Shown: positions 18,195 through 28,583, numbered from the stretch's first letter. The stretch: 64,000 bases of DNA from Staphylococcus coagulans (GCF_002901995.1 NZ_PPQN01000001.1:1-64000), one strand, 5' to 3'. The notes: generated from the letters alone by a model not told the origin. Numbers and translations are program-made.

Positions 18195-18227
18195 ATGATT
18201 GCGCTTACATAATGTATGCGTTATCAT
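18195..18227. promoter_or_regulatory. Tandem CcpA (cre)-like sites upstream of ald
   Basis: Two adjacent 16-mers start 17 bases apart. ATGTATGCGTTATCAT (18212-18227) fits the cre consensus WTGNAANCGNWNNCAW with one mismatch. ATGATTGCGCTTACAT (18195-18210) fits with two. They end 21 bases before the ald start, a position that would block transcription. Carbon-catabolite control of amino-acid breakdown genes by CcpA is established in staphylococci; binding here is inferred. Confidence 0.6.
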
Positions 18228-18248
18228 GAATTTGGAGGTGTAAGGAGT

Positions 18249-19373
18249 ATGAGAATTGGAATTCCAAGAGAAATTAAAAATAATGAAAATCGTGTAGGTT
18301 TATCACCAAGTGGTGTTCATGCGTTAGTAGAGGCAGGACATGAAGTCCTTGTAGAAACACATGCTGGTGAGGGGTCTTATTTCGAGGATAATGACTACGT
18401 TGAAGCGGGGGCTGAAATTAGCGATAGTCAATCACAAGTTTGGGACGTGGATATGATCATAAAAGTAAAGGAACCATTATCAGAGGAGTATGCTTATTTT
18501 AAAGAAGGTCTCATTCTGTTTACTTATCTTCATTTAGCAAATGAACCAGAATTAACTCAAGCACTCATCGATAAAAAAGTGGTAGCCATTGCATATGAAA
18601 CAGTGCAACTAGCTGATCGAACATTACCACTTCTTACGCCAATGAGTGAAGTGGCAGGACGGATGTCGACTCAAATTGGGGCACAATTTTTACAACGCTT
18701 TAATGGTGGCATGGGTATTCTATTAGGGGGTATCCCTGGTGTTCAAAAAGGTAAGGTGACAATTATTGGTGGGGGCCAAGCTGGGACTAACGCTGCACGC
18801 ATCGCATTAGGCCTTGGCGCAGACGTCACAATTTTAGACGTGAATCCAAAACGTTTGCAAGAGCTTGAAGATTTATTTGATGGTCGTGTTCAAACCATCA
18901 TGTCGAATCCATTAAACATCGAGGCACATGTCATCGAAAGTGACTTAGTCATTGGTGCTGTTTTAATTCCAGGGGCAAAAGCACCTAAGTTAGTTACTGA
19001 AGCGATGATTAAAAAGATGAAGCCTGGCTCTGTTGTTGTTGACATTGCCATCGATCAAGGTGGTATTTTTGAAACGACAGATCGTATTACAACGCATGAT
19101 AACCCAACATATATCAAACATGATGTGGTCCATTATGCTGTCGCAAATATGCCAGGTGCAGTACCGCGTACATCGACAATTGGCTTAAATAACGCGACAT
19201 TACCTTATGCGTTGCAGCTTGCGAATAAAGGCTATCAACGTGCACTCATAGAAAATGAACCACTCTCACATGGATTGAATGTGTTTGCTGGACAAATTAC
19301 AAATAAAGCTGTTGCTGATGCATTTAATTACAGTTATACGTCTGTAAGTGATGCATTAAAAGAGACAGTATAA
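18249..19373 (+). CDS. ald: Alanine dehydrogenase
   Basis: Oxidatively deaminates L-alanine to pyruvate with NAD+, allowing alanine to serve as a carbon source. The 374-residue protein shows [20 protein letters not shown], the substrate lysine region [17 protein letters not shown], the catalytic-histidine loop NAD-side motif [20 protein letters not shown] and [11 protein letters not shown], all standard for Ald. An upstream in-frame ATG at 18216 lies inside a cre-like site. The ATG at 18249 with GGAGG ten bases before it matches the family's start. It is monocistronic with a strong terminator. Confidence 0.96.
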   Translation: MRIGIPREIKNNENRVGLSPSGVHALVEAGHEVLVETHAGEGSYFEDNDYVEAGAEISDSQSQVWDVDMIIKVKEPLSEEYAYFKEGLILFTYLHLANEPELTQALIDKKVVAIAYETVQLADRTLPLLTPMSEVAGRMSTQIGAQFLQRFNGGMGILLGGIPGVQKGKVTIIGGGQAGTNAARIALGLGADVTILDVNPKRLQELEDLFDGRVQTIMSNPLNIEAHVIESDLVIGAVLIPGAKAPKLVTEAMIKKMKPGSVVVDIAIDQGGIFETTDRITTHDNPTYIKHDVVHYAVANMPGAVPRTSTIGLNNATLPYALQLANKGYQRALIENEPLSHGLNVFAGQITNKAVADAFNYSYTSVSDALKETV

Positions 19374-19390
19374 TATTTGATAAAGTAAGA

Positions 19391-19432
19391 AGCGGAACAG
19401 TGATTTAACCGATGCTGTTCCGCTCCTTATTT
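19391..19432 (+). terminator. Terminator of ald, possibly bidirectional
   Basis: A perfect 10-bp stem AGCGGAACAG/CTGTTCCGCT (19391-19400, 19415-19424), followed by CCTTATTT. It also lies about 70 bases beyond the convergent cutC stop and may end that transcript. Confidence 0.8.
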
Positions 19433-19495
19433 ATATGAATCTTTCCGCTTAGTTTTTTCGTATTATGATTTATCTGCTTTAACGGATTACTGCTT

Positions 19496-20146
19496 TCATG
19501 GTGTTTCGAGATCTGCATTTACAATCGCGCTACCGTGTACTTCTTGGAATGGAAACAGCTCTAAAAGGTGGGGTAAGTTTTGAGAGTTGAGACCACCACC
19601 AGGCATAATCTCTATTCTTCCTTTTGATTGTGTTACAAATTTTGCAATGCGCGGCAAATTATCAAACAAATCAGTTTCAGGTCGTCCGCCATGAGTCAGT
19701 AATCTTTGTACACCAAGGTCTATTAGTTCTTGTAATGCTTTCGTTTGTCCTGCTGGATAAATATAATCAAAAGCCATGTGACAGACAGTAGGGATTGGAT
19801 GCGCAAGTGAGATGAGTGTTTTCATTTGAAATGTATTTAAAGTTTGATTGGAGGTTAAACAACCGAAAACAAAGGCGTCGATTGAAAGTGACTTCAACAG
19901 TTGAATATCTGCTTGCATCGCTTCAAATTCATACCAATTGTAACAAAAGTCACCACCTCTTGGTCGAATCATAACCACTAGTTCTGCACCATAAAGTCGA
20001 CACATTTCACTTGCAATTTTAACCATACCATAACTTGGTGTTGTTCCTAACTGTGCCATGTTATCACAAAGCTCAATTCGATGTGCACCCGCTTTTAACT
20101 TCGCCTCTACTTCACGTAACGACGATGCGACAGCTTCCTTTATCAT
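19496..20146 (-). CDS. cutC: CutC-family protein (copper homeostasis family)
   Basis: A TIM-barrel protein of 216 residues. [50 protein letters not shown] and [10 protein letters not shown] are all characteristic of CutC. The family was linked to copper tolerance, but its biochemical role is still unsettled. The start overlaps the pepQ stop by four bases (ATGA), so it is the second gene of a pepQ-cutC operon. It is shorter than enterobacterial CutC (about 248) but similar to many Firmicutes forms. As far as I recall, S. aureus does not have cutC at this place, suggesting a lineage-specific arrangement. Confidence 0.85.
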   Translation of the reverse strand: MIKEAVASSLREVEAKLKAGAHRIELCDNMAQLGTTPSYGMVKIASEMCRLYGAELVVMIRPRGGDFCYNWYEFEAMQADIQLLKSLSIDAFVFGCLTSNQTLNTFQMKTLISLAHPIPTVCHMAFDYIYPAGQTKALQELIDLGVQRLLTHGGRPETDLFDNLPRIAKFVTQSKGRIEIMPGGGLNSQNLPHLLELFPFQEVHGSAIVNADLETP

Positions 20147-21198
20147 TTTGGATAATTCGACAAGCGGACATAACCATGTTCAGTAACGAGAATATCATCT
20201 TCAATTCTAACGCCAGCAACGCCAGGAACATAAATGCCTGGTTCAATTGTTAAAACCATGCCTGCTTCTAATAAATGATCGTTTGTATGAGAGATGTCTT
20301 GATACTCATGTGCTTCAAGACCTAAACCATGTCCAAGACGATGCGGGAAGTATTCACCAAATCCTGCATTTTCAATAATTCCACGTGCTTTGCGATCAAG
20401 GTCGCTAATTTTAACTCCGGGTTGAATCAGTTCGATTGCTTCTGTCTCAGCTTGTAATACAATTTGATAGATTTCTTGAGCTTTTTGATCTGGGTTGCCA
20501 AATGGAATCGTGCGCGTAATATCACTGCAATAATGTTTGTAAATGACACCTAAATCGAATAACACGTATTCATCATTTTTTAGTTTTCTGTCACCAGGGG
20601 TACCATGTGGGGCAGCAGCATGATCACCAAAAAGAACCATAGTATCAAAACTCATTTCTGATACACCGTAACGTTTAATCTCGTTTTCGATATGATTGAC
20701 AACTTCCCTTTCAGTTACGCCTACTTTTAAAAAGGCTTTACCAATTTCCATACATTTGTCAGCTAATTGCGCAGCTTCTGCTAATGCTTTAATTTCATCA
20801 TCTGTTTTAACATTCCGTAATTGCTTGATTGCTTGATCAATTGGCGCAAATGTTTTTGTCTTAAACGCCTCTTTCAAAGCACGATATCTTTGAACTGTTA
20901 AATGACTTTCTTCTATCAATAATTTGTCATAATGATTTTGGTGCTTGTCGAATGGATTTTCAGTATCTAAATAACCAATAATTTGACCTTCAAAAGGTGA
21001 ATTTTTAACTTCTTCCACTTCGAGTTGTGGACAGAACAAAATAGGTTCACCATCTTTTCTAACAAGCAGTGCAAATAAGCGTTCATGTGGATCTGATTTA
21101 TATCCTGTAAAATAGAAAATGTTGATGGGATGTGAAATCCATGCGGCATCCGCTTCATTTTCATTTAATGCTTGTACGAGTTGATCTAATTTTGACAT
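20143..21198 (-). CDS. pepQ: Xaa-Pro dipeptidase/aminopeptidase (M24 family)
   Basis: A metallopeptidase that cleaves X-Pro peptides in the cytoplasm. It has 351 residues: an N-terminal creatinase-like domain (to about 125) and a C-terminal pita-bread catalytic domain. Metal ligands are visible as [18 protein letters not shown] (two aspartates), [13 protein letters not shown] (histidine), TIEPGIYV and VRIEDDI (glutamates). AAGGAGG-like bases precede ATG 21198. It overlaps cutC by four bases at its end. Prolidase versus aminopeptidase specificity cannot be separated by eye. Confidence 0.92.
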   Translation of the reverse strand: MSKLDQLVQALNENEADAAWISHPINIFYFTGYKSDPHERLFALLVRKDGEPILFCPQLEVEEVKNSPFEGQIIGYLDTENPFDKHQNHYDKLLIEESHLTVQRYRALKEAFKTKTFAPIDQAIKQLRNVKTDDEIKALAEAAQLADKCMEIGKAFLKVGVTEREVVNHIENEIKRYGVSEMSFDTMVLFGDHAAAPHGTPGDRKLKNDEYVLFDLGVIYKHYCSDITRTIPFGNPDQKAQEIYQIVLQAETEAIELIQPGVKISDLDRKARGIIENAGFGEYFPHRLGHGLGLEAHEYQDISHTNDHLLEAGMVLTIEPGIYVPGVAGVRIEDDILVTEHGYVRLSNYPK

Positions 21199-21352
21199 AA
21201 AAGCGCCTCCTTATATCTTTTCTTCTATTTTATTCTAGCTCCTCAAAGAATGCAAAATAGAGGGTATCGTTTTTTCACTTATGGATTAAAGCAGGTGAAG
21301 GTAAGACAAAAAAATAAACGAGGGAGAATAATAAAATTTAGATTTCAAAGGA

Positions 21353-21364
21353 TTAACTTGTTAA
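21353..21364. promoter_or_regulatory. Short palindrome in the UPF0173 gene promoter region
   Basis: TTAACTTGTTAA is a perfect inverted repeat (TTAAC-TT-GTTAA) 53 bases upstream of the start at 21417. The half GTTAAT and the nearby TATAGC may belong to the promoter. It is a possible operator of unknown specificity. Confidence 0.3.
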
Positions 21365-21416
21365 TATTGAGGTATAGCAATAAAGAGGCAAAGATGGTTA
21401 AAAGGAGGATACAAAC

Positions 21417-22106
21417 ATGAAGTTATCATTTCATGGTCAATCAACGGTTTATTTTGAAGCGAATGGGAAATCAGGTATTATAGATCCTTTTATTACAGGT
21501 AATGACTTATCAGATTTAAGTGTCGAAGATTTAAAAGTGGACTATATTGTACTCACACATGGGCATGAAGATCATTTTGGTGACACGGTTGAACTTGCTA
21601 ACCGTAATCATGCCACTGTTATCGGTAGTGCTGAAGTAGCTAATTATTTATCTACGGCAAAAGGTATCGAAAATGTACATCCAATGAATATTGGTGGAAA
21701 ATGGGAGTTTGATTTTGGTGTTTTAAAATTTGTACAAGCTTTTCATAGTTCAAGTCTAACGAATGATGAAGGTATTCCAATCTATTTAGGTATGCCAATG
21801 GGTGTGATTTTAGAATTAGATGGAAAAACGATATACCATGCAGGTGATACAGGGTTATTCAGTGATATGAAATTAATTGCTGAACGCCATCCGGTTGATG
21901 TTTGTTTCGTACCTATTGGAGATAATTTTACAATGGGAATTGAAGATGCAAGTTATGCAATCAATCATTTAATTAAACCGAAACTCACGGTACCGATTCA
22001 CTACAATACATTCCCATTAATTGAACAAGATCCGGTTAAATTTAAGGAAGCGGTTTATGAAGGTCGAGTTCAAATTTTAAAACCAGGTGAAGCAGTCGAA
22101 TTTTAA
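21417..22106 (+). CDS. UPF0173 metal-dependent hydrolase (metallo-beta-lactamase fold)
   Basis: A 229-residue protein of the UPF0173 family. It opens with [13 protein letters not shown] and has the metal-binding signature [11 protein letters not shown] (HxHxDH) near 46-56. The distal motifs [13 protein letters not shown] and VPIHYNTFP supply further ligands. Substrate is unknown. AAAGGAGG precedes the ATG. It has its own promoter region and terminator. It lies divergent from pepQ, a conserved staphylococcal neighbourhood. Confidence 0.92.
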   Translation: MKLSFHGQSTVYFEANGKSGIIDPFITGNDLSDLSVEDLKVDYIVLTHGHEDHFGDTVELANRNHATVIGSAEVANYLSTAKGIENVHPMNIGGKWEFDFGVLKFVQAFHSSSLTNDEGIPIYLGMPMGVILELDGKTIYHAGDTGLFSDMKLIAERHPVDVCFVPIGDNFTMGIEDASYAINHLIKPKLTVPIHYNTFPLIEQDPVKFKEAVYEGRVQILKPGEAVEF

Positions 22107-22107
22107 T

Positions 22108-22176
22108 CAAAAAAGACAAGGAATTTGAGAGTAGAATCACTTTTGATTTCTATTGCTCATATCCTTGTCTTTTCGT
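22108..22176 (+). terminator. Terminator of the UPF0173 gene
   Basis: A perfect 12-bp stem AAAAGACAAGGA/TCCTTGTCTTTT (22111-22122, 22162-22173), with a long loop, immediately after the stop. Confidence 0.8.
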
Positions 22177-22258
22177 TTGTAATTGGTAACACAGAGTGGT
22201 TAAAGTCATGAGGTCTTTACCTTTCTTGTAGGGTTACTACAATTGCATTCACATACGA

Positions 22259-22672
22259 TTATTTAACAATCAGGACTGGGATTTTAGCACGCTTTGCCGC
22301 TTTATGGCTGACACTGCCTAGTACGAATTTTTGAGCCGCTTCTGCTTTGCGATTGCTGAGCACAACGATGTCATATTGACCACTATTCGCGTATGTCACG
22401 ATTTTTTCTTTTGGATTGCCACGTTCAATCACTTCTTCATAATGAATACCATGTTCTTCTAGTGTTTCTCGTGTAGGTGCCATTTGCGTATGGCGAATAT
22501 GTTTGAGCTCATCGATATGCGTCCCCATTTTTACTGAGGCTTGGGCATCTTGTTCTGCGATGATATTGAGCATTGTTACAGTTGTCGTCTCACCTGAAAG
22601 TTTCACAACTTCTTGCAATGCTTTTGTGTTTTTTAAATCTGTGTCAACTGCGAGTAAAATATTTTTATGCAT
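22259..22672 (-). CDS. Universal stress protein (UspA family), second copy
   Basis: A 137-residue Usp-fold protein starting MHKNILLAVDTDLKNTKALQ. The C-terminal loop reads VLSNRKAEAAQKFVLGSVSHKAA, so the usual first G-x2-G glycines are replaced and only the GSVS part remains. It may bind nucleotide differently from the copy at 17.6 kb. The open frame extends far upstream, but the ATG at 22672 is chosen because AGGAGG lies nine bases before it. Another in-frame ATG three codons earlier directly abuts that site. It is divergent from the ytoI-like gene. Confidence 0.85.
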   Translation of the reverse strand: MHKNILLAVDTDLKNTKALQEVVKLSGETTTVTMLNIIAEQDAQASVKMGTHIDELKHIRHTQMAPTRETLEEHGIHYEEVIERGNPKEKIVTYANSGQYDIVVLSNRKAEAAQKFVLGSVSHKAAKRAKIPVLIVK

Positions 22673-22939
22673 CTCTATCATCCTCCTTATATCTAGTCTA
22701 TACAAAATTAAAATGAAATGCCATCTTTTATAAGTATAAATATGCACGAAGATTACTTCGCAATACGATTTGAAAAACGTTATAATATACAAGTAATCAA
22801 AAATGTATGAATAAAATTAAAAGATAAAGACGAAAAGTAAAAAACAAACACACTTTCGTTTTGGTTTCAGATGACATATGAAGAATCAAATTTTGACTTT
22901 ATATTCAGGAGATGTCTAAACCGGTTGAATCTTTTTATA
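22673..22939. other. AT-rich divergent intergenic region
   Basis: Contains the minus-strand promoter region of the second usp gene and the upstream region of the ytoI-like gene. A small hairpin CGAAG-ATTA-CTTCG lies at about 22748-22761, and a TATAAT at about 22784-22789. No gene is supported. Confidence 0.35.
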
Positions 22940-22968
22940 TTGCCGTGACAAATGTAGTAGTATATAAA
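22940..22968 (+). promoter_or_regulatory. Promoter of the ytoI-nrnA-dnaE operon
   Basis: TTGCCG (22940-22945), a 17-base spacer and TATAAA (22963-22968), 24 bases before the start at 22993. Confidence 0.65.
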
Positions 22969-22992
22969 ATTTAATCAAATTGAGGGAGACAC

Positions 22993-24288
22993 ATGACAAA
23001 GCATGAGCAAATTATTAAACATATAGAATCGTTATCAGTGGGCCAAAAGATATCCGTACGCAAAATTGCAAAAGACTTAGATGTCTCAGAAGGAACGGCG
23101 TATCGTGCCATTAAAGATGCAAATCAACGTGGTTTGGTTGCAACGATTGACCGTGTTGGGACAGTGAGAATAGAGAAAAAAACAAGAGCAAAAGTAGATC
23201 ATTTGACGTTTAGAGAAATTGCCAAAATTGTGGATGGCCATTTGATTGCTGGCAGAGGTGGTCAATTTAATTCATTAACAAAATTTGCGATTGGTGCAAT
23301 GGAAGTAGATAATGTCGTAAATTATGTATCGAAAAACACTTTGCTCATTGTCGGAAACCGTCTCGATGTGCAAAAAGCAGCACTTGAAAAGGGTAGTGCA
23401 ATACTCATTACAGGTGGTTTTGATACGACAGATGAAATTAAAACGATGGCGAATGATCAAAATCTGCCTATTATTTCGTCAAATTATGATACTTTTATGG
23501 TAGCTAATATAATTAATAGAGCAATGTATAATCAAATGATAAAGAAAGAAATTATGGTTGTTGAGGACATTGTGATTCCGATTGAAGAAACATCCTATTT
23601 ATATGATGAAATGACTGTTGCCGATGTTGGGAAAAAATCTCACGAGTCTTCACACTCACGTTTTCCAGTAGTGGATCGCTATGAAAAATTAGCAGGACTC
23701 ATTACAAGTAAGGATATTATTGGTAAAAATCCTGAAGAAAAATTACATAGAGTCATGAAAAAGCCAGCGATTAGTGTACAATTAAATACTACAGTTGCAA
23801 GTTGTGCACATTTAATGATTTGGGAGGGAATCGAATTGCTGCCCGTTATTAATGCACAAAAGCGATTAATAGGTGTTATTTCAAGGGAAGATGTCTTGAA
23901 AGCGATGCAAATTGTTGGACGGCAACCACAAGTGGGTGAAACAATAAACGATCAAGTTGCGAAGCATATCGAAATTAGAAACCACCAAATTGTAGTAGAA
24001 ATTACCCCTCAATTAACCAATCAATTTGGAACTTTAAGTAAATCTGTCACAGTGGCGATTATTGAAGAAACAATTAAGTCAGTTATGCGAAAACATAAAA
24101 AATTAGAGGTTATGATTGAAAGTTTAAACATTTTTTATATACGTACAGTACAGATTGAAAGCGAAGTCGAAGTACTCTATACCATTTTAGACATGGGAAG
24201 AAATTTTGCTAAAGTTGAAGTATCAATGGAAAGCGCAAAACAACCTGTAGCTAAAGCTTTAATTATGTGTCAACTACTAGACCATTAA
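22993..24288 (+). CDS. HTH-DRTGG-CBS-hotdog multidomain protein (YtoI family)
   Basis: A 431-residue protein combining four modules. A winged-helix HTH region (1-65, [20 protein letters not shown]) is followed by a DRTGG domain (about 70-180) and a CBS pair (about 195-310, with [21 protein letters not shown] and [20 protein letters not shown]). A C-terminal hotdog thioesterase-like domain (about 325-425) ends it. CBS and DRTGG domains usually sense nucleotides, so it may be a nucleotide-responsive regulator; its ligand and DNA targets are unknown. It is the first gene of an operon with nrnA (13 bases downstream) and dnaE. The conserved grouping suggests a role in nucleotide signalling or DNA metabolism. 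Confidence 0.85.
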   Translation: MTKHEQIIKHIESLSVGQKISVRKIAKDLDVSEGTAYRAIKDANQRGLVATIDRVGTVRIEKKTRAKVDHLTFREIAKIVDGHLIAGRGGQFNSLTKFAIGAMEVDNVVNYVSKNTLLIVGNRLDVQKAALEKGSAILITGGFDTTDEIKTMANDQNLPIISSNYDTFMVANIINRAMYNQMIKKEIMVVEDIVIPIEETSYLYDEMTVADVGKKSHESSHSRFPVVDRYEKLAGLITSKDIIGKNPEEKLHRVMKKPAISVQLNTTVASCAHLMIWEGIELLPVINAQKRLIGVISREDVLKAMQIVGRQPQVGETINDQVAKHIEIRNHQIVVEITPQLTNQFGTLSKSVTVAIIEETIKSVMRKHKKLEVMIESLNIFYIRTVQIESEVEVLYTILDMGRNFAKVEVSMESAKQPVAKALIMCQLLDH

Positions 24289-24301
24289 GGGAGTGATAAT
24301 T

Positions 24302-25234
24302 ATGAAATTAATAGAAGAAATTCAAAATAAAATTCAGACATTTGATACCATTATTATTCATCGCCATGTGAGACCCGATCCAGATGCTATGGGATCTCAA
24401 ATGGGATTAAAATATTATTTGAAAGCAAAATATCCTGGAAAATCGGTTTTTGCAGTGGGACAAGTAGAGCCTTCACTTGAGTTTATGAGCGATTTAGACC
24501 AAGTTGATAGTGAACAATATCAAGATGCACTTGTTATTGTATGTGATACCGCAAATGCACCACGTATTGATGATGCACGGTACAGCCAAGGCCAGGCGCT
24601 TATCAAAATCGATCATCATCCACCGGTAGATGATTATGGTGACATTAATTATGTCGATGTCAATGCTTCGTCTACGAGCGAAATTATTTTTGATATCATT
24701 CGACAATTTGGAGACATTGAAATTTTAAATAAAGCCATCGCATCATCGTTATATCTTGGAATTGTTGGAGACACGGGGCGCTTTTTCTTCAGTAATACTT
24801 CACCTAAAACGATGGAAATTGCAAGTAAACTTTTAAAATATGATATTGGTCATGATCAATTACTCAACCAATTGGGTGAAAAAGAACCACGCTTAATGCC
24901 ATTCCATGGTTACGTGCTCCAAAATTTTGAATTAGATGAAAAAGGCTTTTGTAAAGTTAAAATCACGGCTGATGTATTAGAAAAATACCAAATCCAACCG
25001 AATGAAGCATCACTCTATGTCAATGCTGTTGCAGATCTAAAAGGATTAAAAATATGGGTGTTTGCAGTTGATGAAGGTAAAGAAATACGTTGTCGCATCC
25101 GTTCTAAACAAATAACGATTAATGATGTCGCTGCACACTTTGGTGGCGGGGGACACCCCAACGCAGCAGGTGCTTCTGTACATTCTTGGGATGAATTTGA
25201 AACGCTTGCCACTGAATTAAAAAATAAATTGTAA
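24302..25234 (+). CDS. nrnA: Bifunctional oligoribonuclease and pAp phosphatase NrnA
   Basis: A DHH/DHHA1 phosphoesterase that degrades 2-5 nt RNAs and dephosphorylates 3'-phosphoadenosine 5'-phosphate. In 310 residues it shows [19 protein letters not shown] near 18-36, [13 protein letters not shown], the DHH motif KIDHHPPVD and [15 protein letters not shown]. The DHHA1 signature [14 protein letters not shown] lies near the end. All metal ligands are intact. The ATG at 24302 has AAGGGAG eight bases upstream; the GTG at 24293 overlaps that site. It is in an operon between the ytoI-like gene and dnaE. Confidence 0.94.
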   Translation: MKLIEEIQNKIQTFDTIIIHRHVRPDPDAMGSQMGLKYYLKAKYPGKSVFAVGQVEPSLEFMSDLDQVDSEQYQDALVIVCDTANAPRIDDARYSQGQALIKIDHHPPVDDYGDINYVDVNASSTSEIIFDIIRQFGDIEILNKAIASSLYLGIVGDTGRFFFSNTSPKTMEIASKLLKYDIGHDQLLNQLGEKEPRLMPFHGYVLQNFELDEKGFCKVKITADVLEKYQIQPNEASLYVNAVADLKGLKIWVFAVDEGKEIRCRIRSKQITINDVAAHFGGGGHPNAAGASVHSWDEFETLATELKNKL

Positions 25235-25249
25235 AAGAAGGTGTCTACG

Positions 25250-28200
25250 ATGGTTGCCCATTTAAATATTCATACTTCATATGAGCTTTTAAATTCAAGT
25301 ATAACAATTAAAGGGGCAATTGCGCGTGCGATTGACATAGGCTACTCAGCTATAGCGATTACAGATTTAAACGTCATGTATGGTGTGCCTCAATTTTATG
25401 ACGAGTGTACTAAAAAAGGCATTAAACCACTGCTAGGGATGACGATTTATATAACAGACCAGCTGAACGTTTTAGAAGTGGTCCTCATCGCTAAAAATAA
25501 CGAAGGTTTGAAAAATCTTTTTCAATTGTCAACAGGTATTCAAGTCAATCAACGGGAACAAGTATCAATTTACGATATTCAAGCTTATCTACAACATAAT
25601 GTTGTTATTTTTAAAAATATGACTGAGCAAACGTTGCATTGGTTAGACGAAATGCCTATAGAAAGTTCATATTATGTGGATCACCATTCTGTTGTAGACC
25701 GTTCTATACCTCAGGTTTATTTGGAAAGTGCGTATTATTTGAAAGCCGAAGATAAAGAAACATTAAAAGTCTTAAATGCCATTCGTGACAACACAAAGGT
25801 GAATTTTATAGACAATGAAGACGGACCATCACGTCATATGTTTACTATAAATGAATTGAGTGAAGCTGAAATCGATGCACAATATGTGAAATCTACTGAT
25901 GAGGTCGCAGATTTATGTGAAGCAAAACTTGAGTATCATCAAGCGCTGCTCCCAGAGTTTCAAACTCCTGATGGTAGCTCTGCTGATTATTATTTATGGC
26001 GTGTATTGGAACAGTCATTACAAAATAAGGATTTATCAAAACCGAATTATATGGAACGGTTAAAATATGAATATCAAGTTATCACTAAAATGGGTTATGC
26101 CGATTATTTTCTCATAGTGAGTGACTTAATCCGCTATGCCAAATCAAATGGTGTCATGGTAGGGCCGGGTCGGGGTTCATCAGCAGGGTCTTTGGTCAGT
26201 TATTTGCTCAATATTACGACCATTGATCCCTTGAAGTATGACTTGCTTTTTGAGCGCTTTCTTAACCCTGAGCGTGTCACAATGCCAGATATTGATATCG
26301 ACTTTGAAGATACACAAAGAGAAAAAGTCATCCAATATGTACAAAACAAATATGGTGATTATCGTGTGGCAGGTATTGTCACCTTCGGGCATTTGCTTGC
26401 CAAAGCAGTGGCAAGAGATGTGGGGCGAGTGATGGGATTTGATGAAGCAACACTGAGCGAAGCATCTAAGCTTATTCCCAGTAAATTAGGTGTGACCCTC
26501 GATGAAGCTTATGCACAAGAGAATTTTAAAGCATTTGTGCATCGAAATCATAGAAATGAACGTTGGTTCGAATTTTGTAAAAAACTTGAAGGTTTACCTC
26601 GAAACACATCTACGCATGCAGCGGGTGTTATTGTCAATGATCAGCCATTATACGAATCCATTCCACTTACTGAAGGTGACACAGGGCTTTTAACCCAATG
26701 GACGATGACTGAGGCTGAAAGAATCGGTTTATTAAAAATTGATTTCTTAGGATTACGTAATCTCACAATCATTCATCAAATCATCAAACAGATTAAACAT
26801 GACATGAAAATTGACTTAAATATTGAAGAAATTCCTTTTGATGACAAGGAAGTATTTCGTCTTCTCTCAAGAGGCGATACGACAGGTATTTTCCAATTAG
26901 AGTCAGACGGGGTCCGCCGTGTGTTGCAAAAACTACAGCCAGAGCATTTTGAGGATATAGTAGCTGTGACCTCTTTATACCGACCTGGACCGATGGAAGA
27001 AATTCCAACATATATTCGGCGACGTCATGATCCTTCTCAAGTTCAATATTTACATCCAGATTTAGAGCCGATTCTAAAAAGGACTTACGGCGTGATTATA
27101 TATCAAGAACAGATTATGCAAATTGCGAGTCAATTTGCAGGTTTTTCATATGGTGAAGCTGATATTTTAAGGCGTGCAATGAGCAAAAAGAATAGAGAAG
27201 TATTAGAAAATGAACGCCAGCATTTTATGGATGGTGCGATGAAGAAAGGATATGTCAATGCGTTGAGCAGTCAAATTTTTGATTTAATATTGAAATTTGC
27301 TGATTACGGTTTTCCTAGAGCCCATGCCGTTAGCTATTCAAAAATCGCTTATATCATGACTTATTTGAAAGTACACTATCCAACTTATTTTTATGCCAAC
27401 ATATTGAGTAATGTCATTGGAAACGAAGCAAAGACACAATTAATGATTCAAGAAGCTAAACAACAGCAGATTAAAATTCATGGTCCGCATATTAACTGGA
27501 GTCAATGGCGCTATGTAGCCACACAAAAAGGTGTCTATATCTCATTAGGTGCTATAAAAGGGATTGGATATCAAAGTGTACAAGCTATTGTTTCAGAGCG
27601 CATCGAGCATGGGCCTTTTAAAGACTTTTTTGATTTTTGTGATCGCATTCCTAATCGGATACGTACGCGACGATTACTCGAAGCACTTATTTTAACTGGG
27701 GCTTTAGATTGTTTCGACAAGAATAGAGCGACACTATTACAGTCAATAGATAAAGTGACCGATTCTAACAGTGATATTGATCAAAGTTTTGTAGATACGT
27801 TTGCGACTATCAAACGAGATTACCTAGAAACGGAAGAAATGTCAGAACAACAGTTAAGTGACTATGAAAAGCAATATCTTGGCTTTTACGTGTCGATGCA
27901 TCCAGTGGAGAAACAATTTGTGAAAAAGCAATATCTCGGAATTTACCAATTAAATAGCAAATTAATCAATCAACCTATTTTAGTAACAATGGATGCGATT
28001 CGTGTTATTCGAACAAAGAAAGGGCAACAAATGGCCTTTGTTGAGTTGAATGATGGTGAACACACCGTAGATGGTGTCATCTTTCCAAAAGTATTTCAAA
28101 GTTTCGCGCAACTTATACAAGAAAATGCTTATTACATTGTTTGGGGTAAATTTGAAAAAAGAAATGAAAAGATGCAAATGGTAATTCAAAAGATAAGTCC

Positions 28201-28438
28201 GCTTGAAAAATATGTAGAGGAAAAGATGAAGGCAGTGAAGCGAATCGTGATTAGAGAAAAAGTACCGGAAGATATACAAAATCAACTGTTTTCAACACAA
28301 TCGAAAGCTACAGTGCCCGTCTACTTTTACAACGAATCATCGAATCAATTTCAACCTATAGGTCATATTGAAAAGAACTCTGAGCAACTGACCCAGTTAT
28401 TAAAAGCGATTGAACCACAACATATTCGTTTGTTATAA
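25250..28438 (+). CDS. dnaE: DNA polymerase III alpha subunit DnaE
   Basis: The second replicative polymerase of Firmicutes, which extends RNA primers before handing over to PolC. The 1062-residue protein has an N-terminal PHP domain (from VAHLNIHTSYELLNSS), then the C-family polymerase core with GPGRGSSAGSLVSYLL and the catalytic aspartates in MPDIDIDFEDTQREKV. RPGPMEEIPTYI and DYGFPRAHAVSYSKIAY follow, and a helix-hairpin-helix and OB-fold region (IRVIRTKKGQQMAFVELND) ends it. No DnaQ-like exonuclease insertion is seen, as expected for DnaE versus PolC. The ATG at 25250 follows AAGAAGG by eight bases. Confidence 0.97.
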   Translation: MVAHLNIHTSYELLNSSITIKGAIARAIDIGYSAIAITDLNVMYGVPQFYDECTKKGIKPLLGMTIYITDQLNVLEVVLIAKNNEGLKNLFQLSTGIQVNQREQVSIYDIQAYLQHNVVIFKNMTEQTLHWLDEMPIESSYYVDHHSVVDRSIPQVYLESAYYLKAEDKETLKVLNAIRDNTKVNFIDNEDGPSRHMFTINELSEAEIDAQYVKSTDEVADLCEAKLEYHQALLPEFQTPDGSSADYYLWRVLEQSLQNKDLSKPNYMERLKYEYQVITKMGYADYFLIVSDLIRYAKSNGVMVGPGRGSSAGSLVSYLLNITTIDPLKYDLLFERFLNPERVTMPDIDIDFEDTQREKVIQYVQNKYGDYRVAGIVTFGHLLAKAVARDVGRVMGFDEATLSEASKLIPSKLGVTLDEAYAQENFKAFVHRNHRNERWFEFCKKLEGLPRNTSTHAAGVIVNDQPLYESIPLTEGDTGLLTQWTMTEAERIGLLKIDFLGLRNLTIIHQIIKQIKHDMKIDLNIEEIPFDDKEVFRLLSRGDTTGIFQLESDGVRRVLQKLQPEHFEDIVAVTSLYRPGPMEEIPTYIRRRHDPSQVQYLHPDLEPILKRTYGVIIYQEQIMQIASQFAGFSYGEADILRRAMSKKNREVLENERQHFMDGAMKKGYVNALSSQIFDLILKFADYGFPRAHAVSYSKIAYIMTYLKVHYPTYFYANILSNVIGNEAKTQLMIQEAKQQQIKIHGPHINWSQWRYVATQKGVYISLGAIKGIGYQSVQAIVSERIEHGPFKDFFDFCDRIPNRIRTRRLLEALILTGALDCFDKNRATLLQSIDKVTDSNSDIDQSFVDTFATIKRDYLETEEMSEQQLSDYEKQYLGFYVSMHPVEKQFVKKQYLGIYQLNSKLINQPILVTMDAIRVIRTKKGQQMAFVELNDGEHTVDGVIFPKVFQSFAQLIQENAYYIVWGKFEKRNEKMQMVIQKISPLEKYVEEKMKAVKRIVIREKVPEDIQNQLFSTQSKATVPVYFYNESSNQFQPIGHIEKNSEQLTQLLKAIEPQHIRLL

Positions 28439-28459
28439 TGGTATATAATTTTGTAGGGT

Positions 28460-28490
28460 ACCTTCTATGTACTCCGTGTCAGAAGGTCAC
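28460..28490 (+). terminator. Possible terminator of the dnaE operon
   Basis: ACCTTCT (28460-28466) pairs with AGAAGGT (28481-28487), but only CACTTTG follows, so it is a weak terminator. It also abuts the -35 box of the malic enzyme promoter. Confidence 0.35.
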
Positions 28491-28491
28491 T

Positions 28492-28521
28492 TTGACATGT
28501 TTTTAGAATGTGCTATATTAT
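28492..28521 (+). promoter_or_regulatory. Promoter of the malic enzyme-accDA operon
   Basis: A perfect TTGACA (28492-28497), an 18-base spacer and TATTAT (28516-28521), about 60 bases before the start codon. A second TATAAT-like box overlaps at 28519-28524. Confidence 0.7.
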
Positions 28522-28583
28522 AATGGCGATAAAATAAGGACTTATTCATAAGATAATGAATTTATAATTGGAGATGATGGTGA

